Below are positions 54,058-62,764 of a stretch of 64,000 nucleotides of DNA, one piece after another. Both the position numbers and the translations under genes were made by a program. Source of the DNA: Sporosalibacterium faouarense. GTDB taxonomy: Bacteria; Bacillota; Clostridia; Tissierellales; VENL01. Position 1 is the stretch's first letter, and each line of letters starts with the position of its first letter. The DNA lies in assembly GCF_016765695.1 (NCBI RefSeq), contig NZ_JAETGO010000098.1, forward strand, positions 62,001 through 126,000, given 5' to 3'. The notes beneath the pieces were generated by a model, which was not told where the DNA came from, ran no database searches, and was given only the letters and a program-made list of their open reading frames with translations.

Positions 54058-55843
54058 GGCTATACACCACCCATTCTAATAGCATAATAATAAGAGCCGC
54101 CCAAAGAAGTATATCCCATATACCCCTTCCTGACTTAACCCTATTTCCACTAGTTTGTATTTCTTTGCCATCTTCACCTTGAACAAAGTGAAGATCAGAC
54201 TCATTTTGAGTATCCACATTCACTACAAAATAACTATTCATTACTTCATCGTTATATAATTCTTCTATTGTATATATTCCTGTATGATTAGTATCAATAT
54301 ATGGCACTAATGGGAATGGTGGTGCTACTCTACTCTTATCCCCTAGTGGATTTATTACATTTACCTCTTTAGTTTTAGGTAATACATCTAGATCAATGTA
54401 TTCTCCAGACAATACTGATGTTTTTTCTTGAGTAGCTAGATTTAAGGTATAATCTAATACGTTTTGAATAAATATAGGAAAATCTATTTTTAGTGGCAAA
54501 TTAGTATCATGTATATCAAATCCAATACCTACTATTTTTTGTGCTTCTTTTTCTCCTTTAACCATTATAGGTTGATCATTAGACAATAATACAGAGTCTG
54601 CCCAATCAGATTCTCCAAAGACCTTTGTTTCTCCTATGGTAAAATCTAAATTAACATATTTAAATAGTTCATCACTAATGAGTTTAAGCTCACCACTATT
54701 ATTAACTTCTTTTATAGGCAATATTTCATTATCAGGTGGGTTGATTATAACTATATTACCATCAGTGGGCATCTTTTCTGGCAAAATGCCATCATAAACA
54801 TAAAGATCATACCCTGAAACATCATCAATAACTTCATTGGTTTTATAAAGCTCTACTCCTGGATTTAAGCTAATTGCCTTTTCAAGAAAAACATTACCTT
54901 TAGTGGCTAATAAAACTTTACTAATTTCATTGCTACTGACTACGTAATATCTAGTATTGTCTACTTTTAAGCTATCTTGAATATCTAATTCACCTTTAAT
55001 AATATTTATAGATGGAGGAATATCAGACCAGTACACACTCTTTTCTTCTCTAGGTTTAATAGTGATTTCCTTGACATCAAAAATTTCATCATCAATATAA
55101 AGTACAAGGTCTCCTGAATACTCTGAGTCGGAGTAATTTTTCACCCTAGTTAATACAGTAAGATTATTATCCTGTAAAGAATATGATATATTACTTAATG
55201 CTAGGTTATCACCTTGCCCATTAATATTTCTGACATTTAAATTAGGTAAATCAGATGAAATATCTTTATCTGTAAAAAATACTATTTGATAATTTTCCAT
55301 GTCCTCAATCATAGCATTTAATAATGATAATGTATCCTTTATATTATCAGTGGTATCATTAACCTTGAGATTATTAAGTTCTCTCTGTAAATCCATTTTG
55401 TCATTAGACCTACTAGCTATTATCTTCGGTTGAGTACCCATAGTAATTAAGGTTATATTTGTTTCAGGCTTCTTATTCTTAATAATATCTTCAATGTCTT
55501 TTTTAGCCTCTAAAAATCTACTTTCATCTATATCTGTACTTTGCATACTGGCTGATGTATCCAATACTATTATTAGATCTCCACCCTTTATAGTATTAGA
55601 AAAAATAAAAGGTTGGGCTAAAGCCAACACTAGCATTATAAAGATAATTATTTGCAATAGTAATAGAAGATTCTTTCTTAATCTTTGCCAAGGTCTATTT
55701 GCCTCCATATCCCTAATTGCTTTTTCCCAAAGATAATTACTAGAAATTTCAATCTCAGTATGCTGTTTTTTTAATAGATACATCATTATTATTGGTATTA
55801 ATCCTAATAAAAATAAAAAGGACATTGGAGAATAAAAGCTCAT
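54047..55843 (-). CDS. BatA-domain / VWA membrane protein
   Basis: A 598-aa protein. N-terminal aerotolerance-type BatA domain (MSFYSPMSFLFLLGLIPII... with LLKKQHTEIEISSNYLWEK), helix at ~60-80, VWA with MIDAS LDTSASMQ at ~residue 92, and a C-terminal helix WAALIIMLLEWVVY. It is the middle of the MoxR operon: 5 bp after the DUF58 gene, overlapping the large VWA gene. Confidence 0.9.
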   Translation of the reverse strand: MSFYSPMSFLFLLGLIPIIMMYLLKKQHTEIEISSNYLWEKAIRDMEANRPWQRLRKNLLLLLQIIIFIMLVLALAQPFIFSNTIKGGDLIIVLDTSASMQSTDIDESRFLEAKKDIEDIIKNKKPETNITLITMGTQPKIIASRSNDKMDLQRELNNLKVNDTTDNIKDTLSLLNAMIEDMENYQIVFFTDKDISSDLPNLNVRNINGQGDNLALSNISYSLQDNNLTVLTRVKNYSDSEYSGDLVLYIDDEIFDVKEITIKPREEKSVYWSDIPPSINIIKGELDIQDSLKVDNTRYYVVSSNEISKVLLATKGNVFLEKAISLNPGVELYKTNEVIDDVSGYDLYVYDGILPEKMPTDGNIVIINPPDNEILPIKEVNNSGELKLISDELFKYVNLDFTIGETKVFGESDWADSVLLSNDQPIMVKGEKEAQKIVGIGFDIHDTNLPLKIDFPIFIQNVLDYTLNLATQEKTSVLSGEYIDLDVLPKTKEVNVINPLGDKSRVAPPFPLVPYIDTNHTGIYTIEELYNDEVMNSYFVVNVDTQNESDLHFVQGEDGKEIQTSGNRVKSGRGIWDILLWAALIIMLLEWVVYSREY

Positions 55844-55847
55844 GTAA

Positions 55848-56717
55848 TCACCTCAATATTCCTGCTTTAATAAGTGAATCGAAAATAATTTCTTCCATAG
55901 AAGTTTCATTTGATACCAAAATATATAAACAACTATACTTATTACATATCTCTTTAATTGCTGTAGTATAAGCATTAAATGTATCTTCATAGCTTTTTAA
56001 AATAGATGTAGTTACAGATACATCCTTTGCTTCATTAGTTTCACTGTCTATAAACCTAATATCTCCTGTATCTCTAGGATGTATCTCTTCTCTACTTAAT
56101 GTATGAATAACTATAACACTTTGCTTGTTATAGGCAAGATACTTTATTGCTTCTTCAAAATTATCTGTAAATAAATCTGAAATGATTAAGGAAATTCCCC
56201 TCTTAAAAGGTCTATTATTTATATAACTAAATAAATCTATTTTTTTATCAAATTTTAATTTTTCAATATAATTAACTAATCTATGAAAAGTGTTCTTACC
56301 ATTTAAGTATCCAGAATCACTCATGCCTGTATCACTATTTGAAAAAATATTAACTCTGTCCATATTTGATAAACTCAAGTAAGCCATTGATAATGCTAAC
56401 TGTTGTGCTATTAAAGATTTCTTAGGATTTCCAAAATCCATAGATTTAGAAGCATCTAGAAAAACATTAACCAACGCTTCCCTTTCTTCCATAAAAAGCT
56501 TAATAAAAAGCTTTTCAAATCTAGCATAAGCATTCCAATCTATCTTTCGAAAGTCATCCCCTGGAGCATATTCTCTATAGTCTGAGAACTCAACAGAAGA
56601 ACCTTTGCTTTTGGATTTCCTTGCCCCACTATATCCTTTATTTAAGATAACATTTGAATTCAATTTCAATCTTTCAAGCTTTCTAATAAAGCCACTATCA
56701 ATTAAATCCTTACCCAT
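55848..56717 (-). CDS. DUF58 domain protein
   Basis: A 289-aa protein. The signature SVEFSDYREYAPGDDFRKID followed by WNAYARFEKLFIKLF is classical DUF58, with a VWA-like NVFLDASKSM next. It is the standard partner of MoxR ATPases; function linked to metal- or protein-complex assembly and envelope stress. Lies between the moxR-like and BatA genes. Confidence 0.93.
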   Translation of the reverse strand: MGKDLIDSGFIRKLERLKLNSNVILNKGYSGARKSKSKGSSVEFSDYREYAPGDDFRKIDWNAYARFEKLFIKLFMEEREALVNVFLDASKSMDFGNPKKSLIAQQLALSMAYLSLSNMDRVNIFSNSDTGMSDSGYLNGKNTFHRLVNYIEKLKFDKKIDLFSYINNRPFKRGISLIISDLFTDNFEEAIKYLAYNKQSVIVIHTLSREEIHPRDTGDIRFIDSETNEAKDVSVTTSILKSYEDTFNAYTTAIKEICNKYSCLYILVSNETSMEEIIFDSLIKAGILR

Positions 56718-56741
56718 AAAATCAATCCTTCTTTAGTTAAT

Positions 56742-57728
56742 TTACTTCTTTTCCAATTCTTTAATCAATTCTTCAATAATAAAATCACTAGTAATATTAT
56801 CTGATACTGCTTCGAAATTAAGAATAATCCTATGTCTTAACACAGGGTATGCAGCATAAGCAATATCATCAAATGAAACATTATATCTTCCTTCCATAAG
56901 AGCTTTAACCCTCGCCGCCTTAATTATAGCTTGGGCTCCCCTTGGACTAGAACCAAATCTCACATATCTTTTAGTTATATCTGGACTGACTTGATTTTCT
57001 GGATGGGTAAATAATATAAGATTCATCGCATATTCCATAACTGGCTTAGCAATAGGTATCTCCTTGGCAATATTAGCCATGTCAACTATTTCCTTCCCAG
57101 TTGTAACCTTGGATAATTTTATATCTCCCTTAACTGTTGTTATATTTACGATATCTGCTAATTCAGAAGCATTTGGAAACTTCACATCCAGTTTAAAAAG
57201 AAATCTATCCATTTGAGCCTCTGGCAAAGGATATGTTCCTTCCATTTCAATTGGATTTTGAGTAGCTAATACAAAAAAAGGTTTATCTAGATTATAGGTG
57301 TTACTTCCAACTGTAACGGTCTTTTCTTGCATAGCTTCAAGCATTGCACTTTGAGTCTTAGGTGTTGCTCTATTTATCTCATCTGCCAAGACAATATTAC
57401 TAAATATTGGACCCTTTTGAAATATAAATTTACTTGCTCCGTCTTCATCATGGGCAATAATATTTGTTCCTACAACATCAGCTGGCATTAAATCAGGAGT
57501 AAATTGTATCCTTGAAAAATCTAGACTCAAAACCTTACCTATAGTTTTAACTAACTGAGTTTTTCCTAGTCCCGGTACTCCCTCTAATAGAACATTACCT
57601 TCGCATAAAATAGCAATTAGCACTTGTTCTACTACATCCTTTTGTCCTATGATTGCTTTACCAATCTCATCTTTTATCTCATTAACTTTTGAACTAAATA
57701 CCTTAACATCCTGTTCTTTAATATCCAT
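56742..57728 (-). CDS. MoxR family AAA+ ATPase
   Basis: A 328-aa AAA+ ATPase. Walker A LLEGVPGLGKTQLVKT (~residue 50), Walker B NIVLADEINRATPKTQ, and sensor ATQNPIEMEGTYPLPEAQMDR. Acts as a chaperone-like motor on VWA partner proteins encoded downstream. I use the ATG at 57728 (AGGTG 6 bp upstream) instead of the GTG nine bases earlier. Confidence 0.95.
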   Translation of the reverse strand: MDIKEQDVKVFSSKVNEIKDEIGKAIIGQKDVVEQVLIAILCEGNVLLEGVPGLGKTQLVKTIGKVLSLDFSRIQFTPDLMPADVVGTNIIAHDEDGASKFIFQKGPIFSNIVLADEINRATPKTQSAMLEAMQEKTVTVGSNTYNLDKPFFVLATQNPIEMEGTYPLPEAQMDRFLFKLDVKFPNASELADIVNITTVKGDIKLSKVTTGKEIVDMANIAKEIPIAKPVMEYAMNLILFTHPENQVSPDITKRYVRFGSSPRGAQAIIKAARVKALMEGRYNVSFDDIAYAAYPVLRHRIILNFEAVSDNITSDFIIEELIKELEKK

Positions 57729-57755
57729 AGATTTCACCTACCGTTTTAATTTGGT

Positions 57756-59375
57756 TTATTCAAGCTCACTAAAGTATCTTTTGACTGTCTCCTTCATATT
57801 AGCAGGAATCTCTTCATTGCCCAGCTTATCATATGCCTCTTCCCTATAGGTATTTAAGACTTCATTATATGGTAAAGATGTTCCTGGATTATCACCAAAC
57901 TTCTTGACTTGAATAATATCTGACTGTCCATCATTATCAACATCATCATGTATTTGAGTTGAATATCCCTCTCCTCCAAGATTTTGAGGAGTGAATATTT
58001 TTTCATAATCTCGAACTTCCTTTTCTGAGCCATCCTTTGAACCACTGCTTGGACTTCCAGAACCATTATTATCACTACCATTAGATGTCCCGTCTCCAGC
58101 ACCAGCACCATTTCCTTGACCTTGACCTTGTCCCTGGCCTTGACCCTGACCTTGGCCCTCTCCTTGTCCTTGTCCTTGGCCCTGACCTTGTCCTTGGCCC
58201 TCTCCTTGTCCTTGGCCCTCTCCTTGTCCTTGTCCTTGACCATTGTTATTATTTCCATTTCCCATTGTAGCACTCATTTGTTGTAATTGATCCATTATTT
58301 GACCCATTGTACCTGATGTTATCGGGCTATTCATTAAACTGCTAACTGTTTGACTAAGATTACTTAAGCTTTGACTAATAGATGCATTGCTACTATTATT
58401 GCCTATGTTTTGTGCAATGGCATTAGATAATTCCTTTAAATCTTCAGATAGTTCAGGATTCTTTTCAAGCTCTTCTGCAAGCTCTCTAAGCTCCTCTGCC
58501 ACCTTTTCTAACTCTTCCTTACTCATGCCTTTTAGTTTTTCTGAAATGTTTTCAATGGCCTTTGCTGCTTCCTCAGGTGATTTATTCTTTATAGCTTCTG
58601 CAATTTTCTTGGTTATATCCTTTCTAGATAACTTTTCAGCTATGTCATTCATTTTCTCATCTTCAATTTTTTTAGCAATATTCTCGATTTTCTTCTTAGC
58701 TTTTTCTATCTCTTTCTGTAATTCATCTGTATTTTCAGGTTTTGACATTTTCTTTTTTAATTCACTTAATTGTTTCTTTATATTTTCCTTATCAATTTCA
58801 CTTAGCTGTTTATCTTTTTCAACTTTTTCCTCTACTTTTTCTATCTTATCTATAGCTTCGTCAACCTTTGTTTTATTCTCTTCTAACTCCTTGGCTTGCT
58901 TAGCCGAGTTAGATGGAATAAATCCAACTAAAGCTGTTGATAAAACCAATACAATAGTTACTAATAAAATTCTTCTAGGTGGCTTTAAAGATATACTTTT
59001 TTTGAAATTATCACTTTTTAAAATATTTATAGAGTCTTCTTTTTGAAGTTTTGCAATATTACTTTCATCATGCGTTAATTCTAAAGAAGTAATAACTCTT
59101 TCCTTAAGTCCGAAACTATCTATTAACCTTGCTGTTTCTCTATAGGATGGTCTTTTAATCATGGTCCATATAATCCCAATAATTATGCTTATTAATATTA
59201 AATATCCAATTTTCTGCCATACAAAAGTTATTGGAACAATTCTAGATACTAGCATAAATAAAAAAGAAGCGCTACTCCATAATAAAAGCGACATTACCAA
59301 ATACTTAACTAGTCTTTTGAGAAAATATTTGAATTTAAGGGGCTTTAATAATTCTAATATTTTTTTATCAAGCAT
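57756..59375 (-). CDS. DUF4175-like membrane protein with coiled coils and Gln-Gly repeats
   Basis: A 539-aa protein opening the MoxR operon. Two helices (about residues 25-45 and 55-75) and a third near 150; then ~180 residues of Lys/Glu-rich coiled coil (KKKIENIAKKIEDEKMND and similar); then a low-complexity run of Gly-Gln/Gly-Glu dipeptides (~residues 377-425); and a C-terminal YEKIFTPQNLGGEGYSTQIHDD domain. Such proteins often precede MoxR/DUF58 genes. Function unknown. Confidence 0.88.
   Translation of the reverse strand: MLDKKILELLKPLKFKYFLKRLVKYLVMSLLLWSSASFLFMLVSRIVPITFVWQKIGYLILISIIIGIIWTMIKRPSYRETARLIDSFGLKERVITSLELTHDESNIAKLQKEDSINILKSDNFKKSISLKPPRRILLVTIVLVLSTALVGFIPSNSAKQAKELEENKTKVDEAIDKIEKVEEKVEKDKQLSEIDKENIKKQLSELKKKMSKPENTDELQKEIEKAKKKIENIAKKIEDEKMNDIAEKLSRKDITKKIAEAIKNKSPEEAAKAIENISEKLKGMSKEELEKVAEELRELAEELEKNPELSEDLKELSNAIAQNIGNNSSNASISQSLSNLSQTVSSLMNSPITSGTMGQIMDQLQQMSATMGNGNNNNGQGQGQGEGQGQGEGQGQGQGQGQGQGEGQGQGQGQGQGQGQGNGAGAGDGTSNGSDNNGSGSPSSGSKDGSEKEVRDYEKIFTPQNLGGEGYSTQIHDDVDNDGQSDIIQVKKFGDNPGTSLPYNEVLNTYREEAYDKLGNEEIPANMKETVKRYFSELE
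58114..58241. repeat. Short tandem repeat coding for Gln-Gly / Glu-Gly dipeptides
   Basis: A 6-bp unit (CCTTGA/CCTTGT/CCTTGG/CCCTGG on the plus strand) with 12- and 18-bp higher-order periods. Length change in multiples of 6 keeps the frame, so slippage would alter only the linker. Confidence 0.8.
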
Positions 59376-59800
59376 ATACTCACCCTCTCTATTTTGTCAT
59401 ATTAATCCACAGTTCTATAATTTTATATACATTAATTTCAATATAATGTTGATAATTTCCAAGTTATTCACAATGTATTCTCATTATAACATCTCCTACA
59501 TTATTAGACGAAATTTATTAGTTTAATGTTCCACCTAATATATTGTACCATATTTTAGGAGTTATATATCTATTCTAGTATAACAAATTATTATTGAAAA
59601 GAAATAATCAATTTAAAAATTTTCATATGAAATTTCATTTAAAATAAATGGAATTTACCAATGTACAATTTGTTCAACTTTAATAACCCATGAATATTCA
59701 CCTAAAAATTATTTATAACAAAAAAACATCTAAGATTATGCTATAAAAAAAGATAAACAATCTTAGATGCCCATAATTTTTAATTTACTTTTCATAAAAA
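59376..59800. other. 425-bp intergenic region upstream of the MoxR operon
   Basis: AT-rich. It contains the terminator of the 80-aa gene (59727-59769). A weak minus-strand promoter-like pair may lie near 59410-59440. No gene seen. Confidence 0.45.
59727..59769 (-). terminator. Terminator after the 80-aa hypothetical gene
   Basis: CATCTAAGATT pairs with AATCTTAGATG; TTTTTTTG follows on the minus strand. Confidence 0.85.
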
Positions 59801-60043
59801 CTATATCATAATATTATCTGACTTATTTTCTTTATTACAAATGTCTTTTACTCCAATGGCAGATAGAATATTTTCAATCTTAAATGTCCTTATAGCTCCT
59901 TTATCAATATCCAAAGCTTTAATATAATTTGCTTCTATCTTAAGAACTTGAATTTTTCTTTGGATTATCTCCATACCCTTCATATAGATTATAGAGATTA
60001 GCTTATGTCGTTCTAATGAGTATTTAATTTGTTTATCTATCAT
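59801..60043 (-). CDS. Small WYL-like hypothetical protein
   Basis: An 80-aa protein. LISIIYMKGMEIIQRKIQVLKIEANYIKALD followed by IRTFKIENILSAIG resembles the beta-rich start of WYL domains (short clostridial stand-alone forms). It has a GGGTGGGT site upstream of the ATG. No HTH is present, so it may bind a nucleotide or peptide ligand; function unknown. Confidence 0.65.
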   Translation of the reverse strand: MIDKQIKYSLERHKLISIIYMKGMEIIQRKIQVLKIEANYIKALDIDKGAIRTFKIENILSAIGVKDICNKENKSDNIMI

Positions 60044-60203
60044 TTACCCACCCCACAAACAATTATAATTTCTTTATATACATATTATACCAGAACATAT
60101 GTTCTTGTTCAAGTATATAGTTAAGAAAATAAAGTTTTCATTTTAAAATATTTTTGATATGAACCTTTTGCAGTATATTTTGTGAAATTTCTTCAAAAAA
60201 AAC

Positions 60204-60249
60204 TCCAAAGTAGATTTGTAATTTAATTAATTACAGTTTCTACTTTGGA
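60204..60249 (-). terminator. Terminator after the YkvA gene
   Basis: TCCAAAGTAGA pairs with TCTACTTTGGA; TTTTTTTTG follows on the minus strand. Confidence 0.85.
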
Positions 60250-60272
60250 AGCATCATATCATCCTTTTAAAA

Positions 60273-60788
60273 TTATCCATCAATTTTTTTCTTAATTTTT
60301 TTCCATAGCCCTGATCCAATCATTTCATCAGCTATTTTTAATATTTCTTGAATTGAATATAATAAATCACTTTCTCCTAACCAATGCTTCTTAACTACAT
60401 GATAAGAAGATTGATTAATAATCTTATTAAGTACAAAAGCTGCTAAGGCTAAATCATCAACAAATCCTAATACACCTACCAGTGCTTCGGGCAAGAAATC
60501 TACTGGAGAAATATAGTAGGCTATAGCACTAGCAAGGAGTGCCTTAGATTTAGCAGGAACTTCTTTATCCAATGTTAATTTACAAAGCAAATAAAAGAAG
60601 TCTGGTACTAGCAATAAATACTTACTATACTTATATTTCTTTCCCTTTTCTGATTCTAAAAAGTCCATAATTCTTTTTCTAAGTTTTTTATAAAAGCCCT
60701 CATGCTTAATTTCTTCCATCTCAATATCTTCATCTTCCATCTCATCAAGCTCGTCAATATCAATCTCATCCATTCTCTTTTCGTCCAT
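60273..60788 (-). CDS. YkvA/DUF1232 family protein
   Basis: A 171-aa protein. A very acidic N-terminus (MDEKRMDEIDIDELDEMEDE) precedes the DUF1232 core: AKSKALLASAIAYYISPVDFLPE and GFVDDLALAAFVLN, two short membrane-associated helices conserved in YkvA. Function unknown. Monocistronic with its own terminator. Confidence 0.9.
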   Translation of the reverse strand: MDEKRMDEIDIDELDEMEDEDIEMEEIKHEGFYKKLRKRIMDFLESEKGKKYKYSKYLLLVPDFFYLLCKLTLDKEVPAKSKALLASAIAYYISPVDFLPEALVGVLGFVDDLALAAFVLNKIINQSSYHVVKKHWLGESDLLYSIQEILKIADEMIGSGLWKKIKKKIDG

Positions 60789-60852
60789 AAGATAACCCCC
60801 TCATAAATAATTTTTCTACTCATATTATATCATAGTTAAATTATAGTAAAAA

Positions 60853-60882
60853 GCATATAAATCCTCTATAGTATTTATATGC
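60853..60882 (-). terminator. Terminator of the right-end ABC operon
   Basis: GCATATAAAT pairs with ATTTATATGC; TTTTTAC follows on the minus strand. Confidence 0.75.
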
Positions 60883-60940
60883 CTTATATATTTCACTATA
60901 TACTATTGAAAAACTAATAATTTATTATACTGGATATTTT

Positions 60941-61840
60941 TTAGCTTTTCTTTATCTTCTTACTTTTTTTATTTCTATTTCCAAATTTCTTCATAGGATT
61001 AATCTTAAGTGATGCTAAATATAAAAGAATAAAAGAAAGGATTATACTAACTGCCGAGTTTATATAAAATGTTAATAAAGTCGGTGTATTCGCTCCTCTA
61101 AAAATTAGTCCTTCAAATATATTTATCCCCATTTGATTTTCTAAAATTGAAGAAAGTCCACTAAAGGGATTTAGATACATAATAATAGGATAAAAGCGAC
61201 TAGATTGAGATACCGATGTTGAAACACCAAAAATCCTCGCTAAATAATATGCCCTCCACATTATTGTACCTATTAAGGTTCCAAGAGTTAAAGTTAATGT
61301 AATTATATAGCTAATTATCGTAGTTGTTGTTGTCTTCTTAAAGTATGCTGAAATAAAAACTCCTATGCTTCCAAAGAAGAATGCTGTTATTATATAAAAA
61401 ACAAAGAGAAGTATCATATCCCCAAATGAGAATCCACCAAATAAAAATAGTATACTTAGTATAGGTATAGAGACAACTAAAAAAAGAATAATTTGAGCTA
61501 AAGATGCCATTAACTTACCAATGATTATAGAAAAACTAGATAATCTTGTTCCTACTAATAAATCTAAGGTCTGTCTTTCTCTCTCTCCAGATATACTACT
61601 AGCTGTAGTAGCTGGAACAATAAGTAAAATAAGTATCATTTGAAATATTATCAGCACAAAGTACGTTTCCCTTAAAGCTCCTGGTCTAAAACCACTATAA
61701 TAAGTAGAAGAGAAGAATGTCTCATAAGATATTATCAAAAACAATCCTGCTAAAAGTCCCATATATAATGACAATATTGCTGGCGTTTTCCATGTTCTCA
61801 TTCTGGTTTTTAATTCCTTTTTTAAAACTGGATTTATCAT
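60941..61840 (-). CDS. ABC-2 type permease
   Basis: A 299-aa, six-helix permease (MINPVLKKELKTRMRTWKTP start; ISGERERQTLDLLVGTRLSS coupling loop, a hallmark of ABC-2/gliding-type permeases). Four-base overlap with the ATPase upstream. Basic C-terminus (NRNKKSKKIKKS). Substrate unknown. Confidence 0.9.
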   Translation of the reverse strand: MINPVLKKELKTRMRTWKTPAILSLYMGLLAGLFLIISYETFFSSTYYSGFRPGALRETYFVLIIFQMILILLIVPATTASSISGERERQTLDLLVGTRLSSFSIIIGKLMASLAQIILFLVVSIPILSILFLFGGFSFGDMILLFVFYIITAFFFGSIGVFISAYFKKTTTTTIISYIITLTLTLGTLIGTIMWRAYYLARIFGVSTSVSQSSRFYPIIMYLNPFSGLSSILENQMGINIFEGLIFRGANTPTLLTFYINSAVSIILSFILLYLASLKINPMKKFGNRNKKSKKIKKS

Positions 61841-62763
61841 TCTTCATCCCCCTTTGTTACCTTCATAAATATTTCTTCTAGATTACTCTCAATTGGTTTA
61901 AATGAAAGTACAGGAACATCATTATTTACTAATTTTTTAATTAGATAAACAATCTCCTTATCTCCACCTTCAAAATTAAATTCAATCGATTTGTCATCAT
62001 TATATACATTCCCCACAACTGGTTCTTCCTTTAATAACTTCATAGCCTTTTCGGTGAAATCTAATACTGTTAATCTTATATTATTAGTCTTGTTTACTTT
62101 TCTCATAATCTCATCGACTGAGCCAGATTCAATAATCTGTCCCCTTTCAATTATTCCTATATTAGTACAAAGCTCAGATAACTCAGGAAGGATATGAGAG
62201 CTTATCAGTATGGTTTTTCCCATCCTTCTTAGTTCTTTCAGTATTTCTTTCATTTGAACTCTAGCTCTGGGGTCCATACCCGAAGCGGGCTCATCTAATA
62301 TAAGTAGTCTTGGATTATGAATCAGGCTTCTAGCCAAGCATAACCTTTGTTTCATCCCTCTAGATAATGAATCTACATATTCACTCTTTTTATTCTTTAA
62401 ATCAACCAATTCTAATAAATCAGGTATAACCTGTAATTTTTCTTCTTTTGAAAGACCAGCTACGTCACCATAGAAATCAAGATACTCACTAACCTTTAAA
62501 TCATCATAAACTCCGAAGAAATCTGGCATATATCCCATAATTCCTCTGACTTTCTTAACGTTCTGTGATACCTCTATATTATCAATAAAAATATTTCCAG
62601 ATGTTGGTTGTAATAAGGTAGCAATCATTTTTAATGTAGTTGTCTTACCTGCGCCATTGGGGCCAACAAACCCGAATATTTCTCCTTCTTCAATTTCTAA
62701 AGAAAGATTATTTACTGCTATAAACTTACCATATTTTTTCGTAACATTTTCTAATCTTAACAT
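61837..62763 (-). CDS. ABC transporter ATP-binding protein
   Basis: A 308-aa ATPase. Walker A GFVGPNGAGKTTTLKM, signature SLSRGMKQRLCLARSLIH, Walker B LLILDEPASGMDP, H-loop LISSHILPELSEL, and a ~90-aa C-terminal domain. It is adjacent to the 411+-aa membrane-anchored protein gene (1-bp gap) and overlaps the permease gene. Confidence 0.95.
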   Translation of the reverse strand: MLRLENVTKKYGKFIAVNNLSLEIEEGEIFGFVGPNGAGKTTTLKMIATLLQPTSGNIFIDNIEVSQNVKKVRGIMGYMPDFFGVYDDLKVSEYLDFYGDVAGLSKEEKLQVIPDLLELVDLKNKKSEYVDSLSRGMKQRLCLARSLIHNPRLLILDEPASGMDPRARVQMKEILKELRRMGKTILISSHILPELSELCTNIGIIERGQIIESGSVDEIMRKVNKTNNIRLTVLDFTEKAMKLLKEEPVVGNVYNDDKSIEFNFEGGDKEIVYLIKKLVNNDVPVLSFKPIESNLEEIFMKVTKGDEE

Positions 62764-62764
62764 T

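Noticed and set aside
58085-58270. Leu/Gly/Pro-rich frame on the plus strand across the repeat region
   Set aside because: Shadow of the Gln-Gly repeat in the minus-strand gene; low-complexity reading with no start signal.
59376-59520. DnaA-box-like TTATTCACA near 59461 as a replication origin
   Set aside because: Single imperfect box, no dnaA/dnaN genes or box cluster nearby.
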